NCBI GenBank assembly: GCA_033439265.1
Contig: JAVTVX010000012.1
Span: 37,537,261-37,601,260, forward strand
Reading direction: 5' to 3'
Length of the DNA: 64,000 nucleotides
Origin: Dillenia suffruticosa
Taxonomy: Eukaryota > Streptophyta > Magnoliopsida > Dilleniales > Dilleniaceae
Below the pieces are notes generated by a model. That model made no database searches. It saw only the letters and a list, made by a program, of their open reading frames with translations, and was not told the origin of the DNA. Position 1 is the first letter of the stretch. Every line of letters begins with the position of its first letter. Below are positions 21,951-33,700 of this stretch, piece by piece. The position numbers and the translations under genes were made by a program.

Positions 21951-23284
21951 CTAAATATCATTCTTATAAGAATATTTTGTATTACTAATTTTAAATTACC
22001 ATATCTAAGTTGGACAAAAAAAATCAAAATTACAAAAATATTAAAAATTACAAATGTTAAGAACAGAAATTAATAGATTAAAACTCTAATTTTATAAAAG
22101 TCTGGGACATTAATTTCATAAGTTTTTAACTTTTCACATAGTCGAATTTTTTCAAATCCCCTAAAGGATATTAGCTACAGAATTATTGTCGATGATGACT
22201 GATTTTTCCTAAATTAGAATCACCTAATGATCAAGCAATGAAATCCTAATTCGATTAGTCAAAACCCAATGATTTTGTAATTTTGATTAAGCCAAATTGT
22301 ATTAAGATTTAAGGAAAATCTATAATCTAAATCTCATATAAATTTTATTATTCAGACTAATCTCATCTAATTATATTGGTCATATATATATTTGATCACC
22401 AATCATCAAAACGCAGGTAGCTATACATATGAAGCATTAAATTCAAGAATAAAATATTATCAAACAATAATCATATGAATAAATATTTAAGAGAAAGAAA
22501 TAAATCAAATCATACTATTAATAAAAAAAAAATCTATCAAATTTTAAGAATAAGAAATCTAGTTAGATATAATAAAGAAAAATAAGAAAAGTAAAGTAAA
22601 CATTACAACCCCTTTTGCACCCGAAGGGAAATGGGAAATCACGTCCAAAAGAGATTGTTAGGGTTTCGTGTCTCCCTCTAGTTCATGTGTAGGGCTCCTA
22701 TTTAAAAACTAAAACCCTAGGAATTTGTAACTTCTTTGAAAACTAGACTTTTTTTCTTTGACTTGGGAACTAGTGTTGTGATGATAAACTTTATTCTCTT
22801 ATTTTTTCAATTAAAAACTTTATTTTTATCTTTAATTTTGAACTTTTTTTATATTATCATCAATTTTATCCCAAATATCTCTCATTAGATAAATTCAACT
22901 AGTTTCTCTCTTCAACAAGGACTTTTCTTTCTTAAATAGCAAATTGTTTCTAATTTTCGGATACCTTTGGTTCTAAAGTCACTTTTATACTTTTTACAAG
23001 ATTTGTAAGCCTTGAAATCTTTTTTTCAATGCCGTAAGAATCAAGTCAATCGGATATCGAAACAAAAAGTTATGCCCATAATACTAACCACTATCTGTTT
23101 AGTCCGAATTTCTTTAAATAAGTCCAAAATTTTATAAAATAAGACCCACGAAATTAATTGGTGTAAAATCATAAAATAAAGTCTAAAACAATCCTAAAAG
23201 TCATGAATAAACTCTAAAATAATATAAAATAATATAATTCAAATATATAAAATTATTGCTATCATACACACTCGCATATTTTCC
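21951..23284. other. AT-rich spacer
   Basis: No coding blocks. The stretch 22590-22720, with GTTAGGGTTTCGTG and CTATTTAAAAACTAAAACCC, and the stretch 22960-23270, with repeated AAAATCATAAAATAAAG-like motifs, have the feel of decayed LTR-type sequence. I could not find paired ends. Confidence 0.35.
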
Positions 23285-23376
23285 ATGCCTGCATGACTCC
23301 CCTCATGCCAAATAGGAAGGTTGCCAAGAAATCTTGACAAACGTCTTACATGGCATTCAGGGAGCCAGGCAGATCA
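23285..23376 (-). ncRNA. MIR160: MIR160 precursor hairpin
   Basis: The minus strand carries TGCCTGGCTCCCTGAATGCC followed by A at 23371-23351. This is the mature miR160 sequence with the GAAUGCCA ending known from some family members. The 3' arm, 23309-23288 on the minus strand (GGCATGAGGGGAGTCATGCA then GG), pairs with it along its length, with three mismatches and two G:U pairs. About 40 nt of loop separate the arms. The layout (mature on the 5' arm, star on the 3' arm) is that of conserved MIR160 genes. miR160 directs cleavage of ARF10/16/17 auxin-response-factor mRNAs. It is a host gene hidden in a gene-poor stretch. Confidence 0.93.
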
Positions 23377-23712
23377 ATTATGGGACGGCCTGAATCAGCA
23401 ATGCATCAAGTGCCTCAGAGGCTCTGAGATATTGGAAAGTGCGCGCAAGTAACTGTGCAGCGAATTTTAAAGAGTGATTAGTTGGTTGGGTGGGGATCAT
23501 GGAGGCTTGAGAACATGATCATTTGATCATTTAATTGCCCGAGCAAAATGATGTTCCGTTAAAGGTACTTTTTCAAAAAAAAAAAAAAAATGGAGGGTGA
23601 AAATGAATGGAGAAGGAGAGGTGATATTAGTGGAAAAAGTGTGCTTTGAGGAGACCCAGACAAGATTATGCGGGCTCTCTCTGGTTCTCTCCCCCAACAT
23701 TCTTATCTTTCA

Positions 23713-23721
23713 ATTTATATA
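23713..23721 (-). promoter_or_regulatory. Candidate TATA box for MIR160
   Basis: On the minus strand the sequence reads GATATATAAATTG. A start about 30 bp downstream would fall near 23685, giving a leader of about 310 nt before the mature miRNA, reasonable for a pri-miRNA. The start site itself is inferred. Confidence 0.45.
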
Positions 23722-25835
23722 TCTCTGGGCTTGCCAGCATGGAGCAAAAGAGTTCCAAGATTAAATTAGGTATTGTTAATGCAGAAAAGGAAGAAGAGGA
23801 GGGACAATAGAAAGTCCAACAGAGAGAGAGAGAAGACATCGAGAAGGCGGCAGGAAAGGCCTCTTTCTAACCAATAGTTCCACACATAGAGCCAAAGCTG
23901 CCTGGGTTTTGCAGTTGGCCAATTTTGGACTTTTCTCTCGCTCTAAAAACTTTGAGCTTCATTTTCTTTTGTTTCTGGTCATTCCTACTGCCTCCTTTGT
24001 TGAATTTTCTCTTGAACATAAAGCCAACATATTGGTTGAATCAAACTGTAGGAAGGCAGCTTGGTGTGATAACTTGAAAGGCAGGTGGGGTATTTCTTTA
24101 GCCTCTGGTTAGGGAAGCTTTTACATCGAAAACTTACTTCTTTTGCCTAGACAAAAATGGCTCAACTTCAGGACTTTTTAACATGATGCTATAACTATAA
24201 CTATCCATGTAGGCCGTTTAGGTGTCAGCCTTATTGTCATCTTTCCCAATCAAAAGGACCCAAAAGAAAAATCATTTGGTGTACCAAAGCGAAGGTTAAA
24301 TTCCCATTTTAATCTCAGTCGGCACAACACTTGGCAAGTCTTAGACGGCACCAAAGCCACCATGTAGAACAAAGTGAGTGCTGTGGGCCTAAATGCCTTG
24401 TGTTGGGTTTGGTTCCAGTACTCCCACGTCCTGACGGGCAACGTAATGTAATGTCTATACTCTATAATATATGTATCACGTTTCCGTTACTGAGGAAAAA
24501 CAGTTATTTAGATATGATGAAGCAAATGTCCAGCTTGAACATGAGATCATAACAGTTGCCGTGCTGTCCAAAGGTCGTGCATACAACAACAAATTACAAC
24601 CTCAACTTTTAAAATTGTTGACCGGGCTCTTCGCTTTTCACACATACATCTGGCACGGGGTTCCCTCCAGAGTTGGTAATATCATGGGCAGCTAGGCTCT
24701 TCACCACTAGTCTAGTGATTTTTAACAGTCTCTATGGTATTAACGTTTACATAGATCATAAATATTGGATTGCTATCTAAGGATTACAAATCATTTTATT
24801 ATTTCGTATAGGAATCATAACAAAACTTCCTAGGCTATTGTATGAGGCTTAGGTAAGCTTGATATTCGACCACAGAGCTACAGGGCACAAATCCCTGATT
24901 GGTCGAGCTGAGTACAGCAAATACACAGGGAATTTTTCTTTTTTTTTTTTTTTTATGTTGGTATCCACGTTAATCATCACCTACGAAATGAACTAAGAAT
25001 CAAAGGTAGAAAGTTTGTATACCAATAATGAAATTAGAAAGCAACAGCAAGTACAAGAAAATACACTTGGGCTAGCGGCTGCTTGGGTACAGCGGAATAA
25101 ACTAGCGACATAAGGACGTTTTGCATGCTTGTCCAATCAGGGGACAAACATCACTCCATGGATTACCCGCATGCATTCTGTAAATAATGTTAGACCATTG
25201 CCCCGTCCAATTTAAATTATTAAATTTGGGAAGGGCTAAAGTCCATCTCATTGTCAAAGACCGTGCACTTCTTATTTCAACCCGGAGAATCCTTTCTGAA
25301 ATTTGCCTTAATTATTTGAGAGTGGCTAAATTTTATTGTTAAACCTGAACCCTAGAACCATCCGTAATTTAAAAATAAATAAATAGATAATAAAATGACC
25401 AAGAGCTCGGAACTAGTGAAATTTGGTTATTACTAGTGGTTAGTGAGCTAGTTAATAAATCAGTAAAATAGTTAATTGGTTAATACCCAATTTGTATATA
25501 AAGTGATGATATCTGATTTAATAGTGGAATTTTTTTTTATTCTCGTGAAAAAAACCATATTCAACTCAACAGGTTTTCACAAAACACCAACCTGACTCAG
25601 CCCACCATACCGCTTTTGTCTAGTGGGGAAGGGATGAAGGGTACTCTCTCTTTTGGTGTGTTTATATGAGTAGGGAAGGGATGAAATGTGGGGTGACTAT
25701 GACTATGTGCGCTGCGAAGGGATAGAGGATTGGGAAGGGACAAAGGGGTGGTTAGTGTTTGCAAGTCTGATTATTGTAATGTGTCGACTGTTGTCGTTGT
25801 CAACTGACTCTCTCTCTTTCGGTATGGTTGTATGA
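23722..25835. other. Gene-poor region upstream of MIR160
   Basis: Short open frames (for example a 67-codon one at 23909-24112) show no family features. A T run lies at about 24939-24953. The stretch near MIR160 is promoter territory for that gene. Nothing else is supported. Confidence 0.4.
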
Positions 25836-26163
25836 TAGAATATTTGACCTTTACATTTAGCTTAATATTCTGTATTATATTTAACCTAATAATCAATCAT
25901 ATATCTAGCAATGTATTAAGTATATGTATGCTTCTGTAATCCTATATATATAATGGAATGCAATTATTAAGAGAGTAAATTTTGTCATATATTTGAACAA
26001 TTGCATTCCACTATATATAGGAATTACAAGAGTATATGTATACTCAATACATGACTAGATACACAATTGATCATTAACCTAAATATAAGGTAGAATATTA
26101 AACTAAATGTCAGGGTCAAATATTCAATCAATATGCTAAATGTAAAGATCAAATTTCTATTAC
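25836..26163. mobile_element. MITE-like foldback element
   Basis: Two arms of about 140 bp are inverted copies of each other. The left arm starts AATATTTGACCTTTACATTT (25839). The right arm, reversed, starts AATATTTGACCCTGACATTT (26124). They meet around 25980 at TGGAATGCAATTATT / AACAATTGCATTCCA. A second partial copy of the terminal motif follows the right arm (26130-26160). There is no coding capacity. A decayed pair of inverted LTR ends is the alternative. Confidence 0.7.
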
Positions 26164-27104
26164 ATCCCCATAGTTAGAACGAAAGGAGGTCGGACATTCA
26201 GACTAGTCCAAAAATAATCAATATGTTGATGTTTGATCGGATTATTAGAGAAGCAAACAACGCTGACATTTCCTTGGCTCATTCGCCTCTCTCTCACGAT
26301 CGATTCTATAGAGAAATTGATTATTCTTGGCTTATATGTTTCGAGAGATATGGTTTAATAGTGGAAGATAAGATTGAGTTTGTTGCCAAAGAAGAGAATT
26401 TTGAAGAAGAGCTATATCTCAAAGTTAAAAGCAAAGATAAAGAGTCAAAAGAAGCAAAGCATACGAAAACTAAGGGGGACTTGAACTGAATTCCAAAACA
26501 ATGATAAAAGATATACCAAGAGATAAAGATGAGAAAGATGCCAAGATGATTTCATGATATCTTTGTTTGAATTAGAAATATGGTTTTGATAATATTATTT
26601 AACACTCTCATACTTACCATTCTTTTTCTTATACAACTATACCATTACACTCTATTTACTGAATATTTTTATATTCTTTCCTTCATTTCTCATTCTTTTT
26701 AGAGGAAGTGTAGAGACAAAAACCAGCCCACTGCTAGCTAGACCCGGTCGAGGTGAGAGGCTACCATGACCAACTACTGGCATTAGTCCTTCTTAGTTGT
26801 GGATTTTTGAGACGTGTAGGTGAATCATTGGAAGGCATTTTAAAGTTGAAAACTCTTCATGTAATATTATATTTTTTTTCCTAAATTTGAAACTTGTATT
26901 TTGGAAGTCATGGTTTGAAATGTTAAAAATTTAATTGTCTCTTACATGTTTTTGGATCTAATATTTTTATGTGTTGGATTTCTGAACTTGAAAAATGATA
27001 TCATCATAGCCTGGCTTTAGCTTGGGGTACGTGTTAATGATGACACATATTTCTAGATCACGCGTTGGTTGTTGTGTGCTCAGACATGAGGGTTGAGGCA
27101 CGAC
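26164..27104. other. Decayed region including the probable 5' LTR end of the old gypsy element
   Basis: An 88-codon open frame at 26223-26489 (a KVKSKDKESKEAKHTKTKGD lysine-rich tail) has no recognisable family. The part ending GGTTGAGGCACGACA at 27105 directly precedes a primer-binding site. It is therefore the end of a 5' LTR, whose left boundary I cannot define. Confidence 0.45.
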
Positions 27105-27112
27105 AATTCAAT

Positions 27113-27124
27113 TGATATCAAAAC
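27113..27124 (+). other. Primer-binding site of the old gypsy element
   Basis: TGATATCAAAAC resembles the plant initiator tRNA-Met PBS (TGGTATCAGAGC) with three substitutions. It lies 7 nt after the LTR end CGACA. It marks the 5' leader of the plus-strand element whose gag begins at 37990, on the far side of the young insertion. Confidence 0.7.
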
Positions 27125-27281
27125 TCTTGGTGTTTTTAAATGTTTTCAAGTATTTTTAAATGTTTCCAAATACTTTAAAGTGTTTTTAAAGGTTTCAGTG
27201 TTTTTAAATATTTTGGAAGATTCAAAAGCCTCAGTTCTTGGAAATGGATTCATGACTAAATATGAGTGTATTATTAGTTTA

Positions 27282-30024
27282 TGTCACGCCCCGACCCGGG
27301 ATCGTGAGCAGCCGCCCGTTACCCTGGATGCCGGCTGTATTTTTACAGAAAATCGGGCAGAACCTCCCCATATATCGGAGGTCTCCCATATTAAAATAAA
27401 CATGTTACCTGTCCAAAAGGGGCCATCCCGGCCTCAAAATGCATATATTATCCTCAACAACAAATCAGATCATCCTACTGCACAATCCAGGGCAACGCAA
27501 GGCTAACAAACAATTCTCCACAGTCCTAACCACAGACCTCTACTGCCATGCCCCCGTCAAAGGCATGGACAGCCGCCAGTCGCCCCTCCTGTGATTTAGA
27601 GGAGGCACCGAGCGATCCTAGAGGACAATTCTAAGACATGACACATTCCCAAATACAGACGCAACGAAAAAGAAATGCCTCAATACAATGTCATGCAGTG
27701 ACATGAGAGTTCCACAATTTAAATGTCCATATTTATACAGTCATCCCAGAATTATAAAAATGGTCATCTATAGACCTCAGAATACAAATACATCACCAAT
27801 ACAAATTTACAGCGGAAATATACAATAATTCCTCAAGTCCAGGCCTGATCACCCAAAGAAACTGAGCGTCCTAAAAGCGACACTCCTTGTCAAATACTAT
27901 CTCTGAAACAAAAGGAAAATGAGGGGTGAGTACTCGGGAAAGAATACTCAGTGAGTGAGTGGGTCAATGCAGTCATCAAATATGGAGTGTGAAACTGGAG
28001 TGTCAAAACATAAGTATATAAATCATATTTCAAATCATCATGCTCTTCATTTCAACAATATATCATTTCACGCATTTTCAAGTCAAATATGCATCCAAAG
28101 CACTGTCATTAAAATCATAGAGCTGCCAGCCGAAAATGTCCTGGCAGAGGTCTACCACGACCTATGACAGGCGCACCGGGGGTGTTATATGCAAATTTCT
28201 TTAAAGTGCTCTCTACCCCGGCGTTGGCGACGAACCTCGTCCAGGTGCTAGACTTGGAGAGGATATCCAATTCAAATCCAAATCCTCCCCCTTTCGGGTT
28301 CAACCTTGCTAGTACCGTGTAGATAATCCAATCACGACAACTCGTGGGATACCCCAGGCCTAGGCATATCCGGACGCCACCAAAGCGCCTCTCACGGTGT
28401 CCTTCGTAGCTACGGAACAATACATATCAAAGCTCTCAAAGCCAAAATCAATATCACATCAAAATGTGCCGAAGTCAGGTTCATAAACCAATGCAACATA
28501 GAGCATAAAATGGCACATTATACATTTCAACCACATGGATGCATAATTTCATAATTCAATACAGTTTTTGGACACTCCAACGGTTCACAAAAGTCAATTT
28601 TAAAACTAGTCAAAACATTTCCAACATACGACAAATCATGCTCATTATCAAAATGTTGTAAAACAGGATTTACATATTAAACAAAAGCATTGAAATAAAT
28701 CCCACTCACAGTTTTGAGGAAGGTAGCGCACTCCCCAATAACACCAAAATACGCAAAACAAAGCGCCCCTCAATCGAGTCACCAAGAAAGCCAACCTAAT
28801 CAACTCATCACGATTTTCATAAATTTCCGACAATTTCAGGGTTTATCGTTTTTCTTAATTTCGTACGAACCCTAAATTCCTCAATTTATAAACAAATCAA
28901 CTAATGCTACCTAATTTGACAAGGTTTATTCAAGGGTTGAAGAGATTTCATTTCTCTCACCTAGGATTCTTCGGATCTCGAATTTAGCTTTCGTTCGCCC
29001 GTTGGTTTGGTCTAAAACCTGAATGTTTCCAAATTTGAAACCATTGCGAACAATTTAAGTCCAATTACTAAAGAGATTCGAAACCCAAGTGCGAAAAATC
29101 GAAACTTAGAGTCATTTACCTTCGCAGAGGCTCACGGACTGCCACGGGCCGTCGCGGGCCGTGGGCCGCGGGCTGGCGGGCTGATGGGCTGGCGGGCCTG
29201 GTGGGCCGGCGGGCCTGATGGGTCTGCGGCCTGGTGGGCCTGCGACCTGGCAAGCCGGATCACGCGCTGGAGCGCGCTCGCGCTCGTGCTGGCACTGGCG
29301 CTGGCTCACGCGCTGAAGCGCACTCGTAAGCTGGATCGTGCACTGCTCGCGCTGTGGGTCGCACGCTGGAGCGCTCGCGCTCGTGCTGGGGCGTGCTGAG
29401 GCGCGCTGGGGTCGCGCGCTGGGGATCGCGAGCTGGGGATCGCGGCTGCTCGCGCGCTGGTCGAGCGCTGTTCGCGCGCTGCTCGAGCGCTGCTCGCGCG
29501 CGTCTCGCGCTGCTCGCGCTTAGGCTGGGTCGCGCTGGAGCACGCTGGGACGCGCTGGGGCGTGCTGGTGCTCGCGCTGGGGCTCGCAAGTGCGAGCTGG
29601 TGCAGGGACCGCACAGGGGCGCGTAGGGGCTCGTGCTACGGCGCGCTCGAGCGATCGCGTGCTCACGCGAGGGAGGGTCGCGCTGCAGCGCTCGCGCGCT
29701 CACGAGGAAGACTGCGCGGTGGCGCTAGCGCTCGCGCGGAGATGATCGCGCGGCTGTGCTCGGGCGGTCGCTCGCGGCGGAGGGGGGAAGCTGCAGCGGC
29801 TGTGGGTGGCGCTGGTGGTGACCGGCGGTGCTGGCGGCGGCGGCGGCAGCGGGAGGGGAAGAGACACGGCGGCGGGGAGAAGGGAAAAGAGAGAAGAAAG
29901 AGGGAGAGAAGAAGAGGGAGAGAGAAGAGAGAAGAGAGGGGAAAGAGAGAGAGAAAATTGGGCTTTAAGCACTAATTTTGTTTTTTTTTTATTTTATTTT
30001 ATTTTTTTTTAATTGGGTATTACA
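27282..30024 (-). repeat. 3' LTR of the young gypsy element
   Basis: In element sense it runs TGTAATACCC...GGCGTGACA, with TG/CA ends. The polypurine tract (reverse of about 30025-30040, AGGGGGTTAGAAAA) abuts it. The stretch 29150-29760 is an extreme GC-rich array of GCTCGCGCGCTG / GAGCGC units; the long Ala/Arg open frames through it are artefacts. Confidence 0.95.
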
Positions 30025-30072
30025 TTTTCTAACCCCCTAAATACAAGTCTCGTCCTCGAGACTAAAAGAAAA

Positions 30073-30708
30073 CTATACAGAAAATAGATGGGAGTACTGT
30101 TTCCTCATGGCTTCTTCAGGCTCCCAAGTTTGTTCCTCGACCTGGTCGCTCCTCCACAAAACTTTGACAAGAGGAACCTCTTTGCTCCGTAGCTTTCTGA
30201 CCTGTCGATCCAGAATAGTCACAGGCTGAACAGGTAAACTCAAGTCCTCTCGAAGCTCAACTGGCGGAGCTTCTAAAATGTGTGAGGGATCTGGCTGATA
30301 TCTCCTAAGTACTGAGACATGAAATATATCGTGAACACGCGATAGATCTGCTGGCAGCTCCAATTTATATGCTACACTTCCGATCCTCTCAAGGATACGG
30401 AAGGGCCCAATATACCTGGGACTCAACTTCCCTCGCTGCCCAAATCGAATGACTCCCTTCAAGGGAGATATATTTAAGAATACCATGTCTCCCACAGTAA
30501 ACTCTAGAGGTCGCCGCCTACGATCTGCATAGGATTTCTGTCTATCCTGGGCGGCTTTCATCCGCGTACGGATAATCCTCACTTTCTCCTTCGTCTCCTC
30601 TACCAGCTCAACATTGGTGAGTCGTCGCTCACCGACCTCATCCCAACACAACGGGATACGACACTTCCTCCCATACAATGCCTCATAAGGTGGCATGCCA
30701 ATACTCGC
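30073..30708 (-). pseudogene. Gypsy integrase C-terminus and chromodomain, cut off by one stop
   Basis: This is the in-frame continuation of the Gag-Pol frame past the TAG at 30711-30709. It opens with ASIGMPPYEALYGRKC, the GPY-type integrase segment follows (YIGPFRILERIGSVAYKLEL), and it ends in a chromodomain (KVLWRSDQVEEQTWEPEEAM), which in chromoviruses steers insertion into chromatin. The frame has no other lesion. The single change CAG to TAG is the only coding break I see in this element. Confidence 0.93.
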
Positions 30709-33700
30709 CTAATAGCTATTATTATAGGCGAACTCCACTAACGGAAGATGTCGATCCCAACTCCCCCGGAAATCCATAACACATGCTCTAAGCATGTCCT
30801 CTAAAGTCTGAATAGTTCTCTCTGACTGACCATCTGTCTGGGGGTGATACGCTGTGCTGAAATTCAGTCTAGTACCCAAAGCCTCCTGCAGACTGGGCCA
30901 AAAACGGGATGTAAATCTGGGGTCTCGATCTGATACTATCGACACTGGAACCCCATGCAGCCTCACAATCATATCAATATAGAGTCGTGCCAACCTTTCA
31001 AGCGAGTAATCACTCCTAATCGGGATGAAATGTGCGGACTTAGTAAGTCGGTCAACTATCACCCAAATAGCATCATGCTGTGCCGAAGTTCGCGGTAACC
31101 CCACTACGAAATCCATCGTGATATGCTCCCACTTCCACTCAGGAATGGGAATGGGCTGCAATGTGCCAGCTGGACGCTGGTGCTCAGCCTTCACCTGCTG
31201 ACATACAAGGCAACGAGCAATGAATTCTGCAATTTCCCGTTTCATACCAGACCACCAATAACTGTCTCTGATGGTGCGGTACATTTTAGTACTGCCGGGA
31301 TGTAAAGCATAAGCAGATGAATGGGCCTCCTCAAGAATAGCCCTGCGAAGATCACTATCTGTCGGTACACATACTCGATCTCGAAAAACCAACAGTCTAT
31401 CCTTGCGAACTCTAAAGTCGTCAATATCACCTCTGCTGGCTTTCTCATAAATACCTCGGAGCTTTTCGTCACTCTGCTGAAGCTCCCTGATACGATCGAG
31501 CAAACTCGGTCGAACCTCAAATCTGGCTAGTATAGCTCCCTGATCATCACTAGCCAACCTAACTCCCAAAGCTCGGAGTCCCAATAAACACGAGAGATAA
31601 GTACTCTCGGTAGTTTGAGAAGAGAAAGATGACTTCCGACTCAAGGCATCAGCCACCACATTAGCCTTGCCCGGATGATAATCAATAATGAGGTCATAAT
31701 CCTTTAGCAGCTCTAACCATCTCCGTTGCCTCAAATTCAGTTCCCTCTGAGTGAACAGATACTTTAGACTTTTGTGATCTGTAAACACTCTGCATGTGAC
31801 CCCATATAAATAGTGGCGCCATATCTTTAGCGCAAAGACTATGGCCGCCAACTCCAAATCGTGCGTAGGATAATTCACCTCATGCTTCTTTAGCTGCCGC
31901 GAAGCATAGGCGATAACTCTACCATCCTGCATCAATACACAGCCCAATCCCTGCCTGCTGGCGTCACTGTACACCACATACTCTCGACTACTCGTGGGAA
32001 GGGCTAGAATCGGAGCGGACGTCAATCGCTGTTTGAGCTCCTGAAAGCTCACCTCACAACGATCATCCCATACAAACTTGATACCTTTTCGCGTCAATCT
32101 AGATAACGGAGCCGCAATTTGAGAAAAACCCTCTACAAACCTACGGTAATACCCGGCTAGACCAAGAAAACTCCTGATCTCAGTCACTGTCTGTGGCTGC
32201 TCCCATCTCAAGATAGCCTCAACTTTCTGCGGATCAACAAAGATACCTTCCGCAGAAACTACATGGCCAAGAAAACCAATCTGCCACAACCAAAATTCAC
32301 ACTTGGTGAACTTGGCATAAAGCTGTCTCTCACGAAGAGTCTGCAAAATCACCCTAAGGTGCTGAGCATGCTCATCATCACTCCGCGAGTAGACTAAGAT
32401 ATCATCAATAAAAACAATGACGAACCGATCCAAATAATCGTGAAAAATTCGGTTCATTAGGTCCATAAATGCGGCAGGGGCATTAGTCAGCCCAAACGGC
32501 ATGACCAAAAACTCATAATATCCGTATCGGGTGCGGAAAGCCGTCTTAGGCACATCCTCGGCTCTAATCCGCAATTGATGGTAACCCGACCGGAGATCTA
32601 TCTTCGAGAATACTTTGGCACCCTGTAATTGATCAAAGAGATCATCAATACGTGGTAGTGGGTACCGATTTTTAACGGTAACTTTGTTCAGCTGTCTATA
32701 ATCTACACATAGCCGAAATGTGCCGTCCTTCTTTTTCACAAACAACACCGGTGCACCCCACGGAGACGTGCTAGGACGGATAAACCCCTTATCCAGCAAC
32801 TCCTGCAGCTGGACCTTGAGCTCTCTCAGCTCAGCCGGCGCCATCCTGTATGGCGGCATAGAGTTAGGGGTAGTCCCCGGAGCTAAATCGATCTCAAAAT
32901 CAAACTCCCGAACAGGTGGTAGTCCGGGCAGCTCCTCGAGGAAAACATCAGGAAAGTCCTGTACCACTGGGACATCCTCCAGTCTCGGTCCCTGAGCAGT
33001 GGTGTCAATGATATGAGCCAGGTAAGTCGCACATCCGCGGCGAATCATGCGTCTGGCCTCCAAAACTGAAATGACACAGCGGGGTAAAACCCGCCTCTCG
33101 CCCTCAAAAATCAACACTGGCTGATCGGGTTTTCGAAACTCCACCTGCTTCTTAAAGCAGTCAACTGAAGCCCGATGAATATGTAGCCAGTCCATCCCCA
33201 AGATGGCATCAAATTCAGTCATAGCGAGAGGGATTAAATCTGCCTTCAGCACTGTATCCCCAACTTTGATCTCACATTCTCTATACACTGTGCCACGAAC
33301 AATCTGCTCACCCAGAGGAGTGATGACCGATATCTCCTCGTCCAAAGGTGAGAGCGGTCTATCAGAGTGTCGGGAAAATTTATCACTCACATACGAATAA
33401 TTAGACCCCGTGTCAATAAGGATACGAGCATCTATTCCGAAAATAGGTAGAGTACCCATGATGATGTCGGGGTTCGCCTGGGCGTCCTCCTGCGTCATGG
33501 CATAAACCCGGGCCTGAGCCCTAGGCTGCTGTCGTGCCTGAGTCTGCACTGTGTTACTCCCAGTGGTCACCCTGGGAGTAGAAACTGCTGGCCGAACAGG
33601 CTGCCCCTGCTGTCCCATACGAGGAGTACTAGTGCAGCTCAGTGAACTCTGTCCTCCGAGTCCTAACTCAGGGCAAAAACTCCTAATATGCCCCGGCTTC

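Noticed and set aside
26223..26489. 88-codon lysine-rich frame
   Set aside because: No recognisable family, no clear start context, located in decayed retrotransposon sequence; not called as a gene.
27955..28420. 70- and 101-codon frames repeated almost exactly at 35885-36350
   Set aside because: Their conservation is explained by lying in the two LTRs of one young element. There is no start context or family.
29184..29975. Long Ala/Arg-rich open frames on both strands (also 37046-37861, 53257-53879, 60778-61398)
   Set aside because: They run through the GC-rich CpG array of gypsy LTRs, are open in several frames at once, and have repeat-driven composition. They are not proteins.
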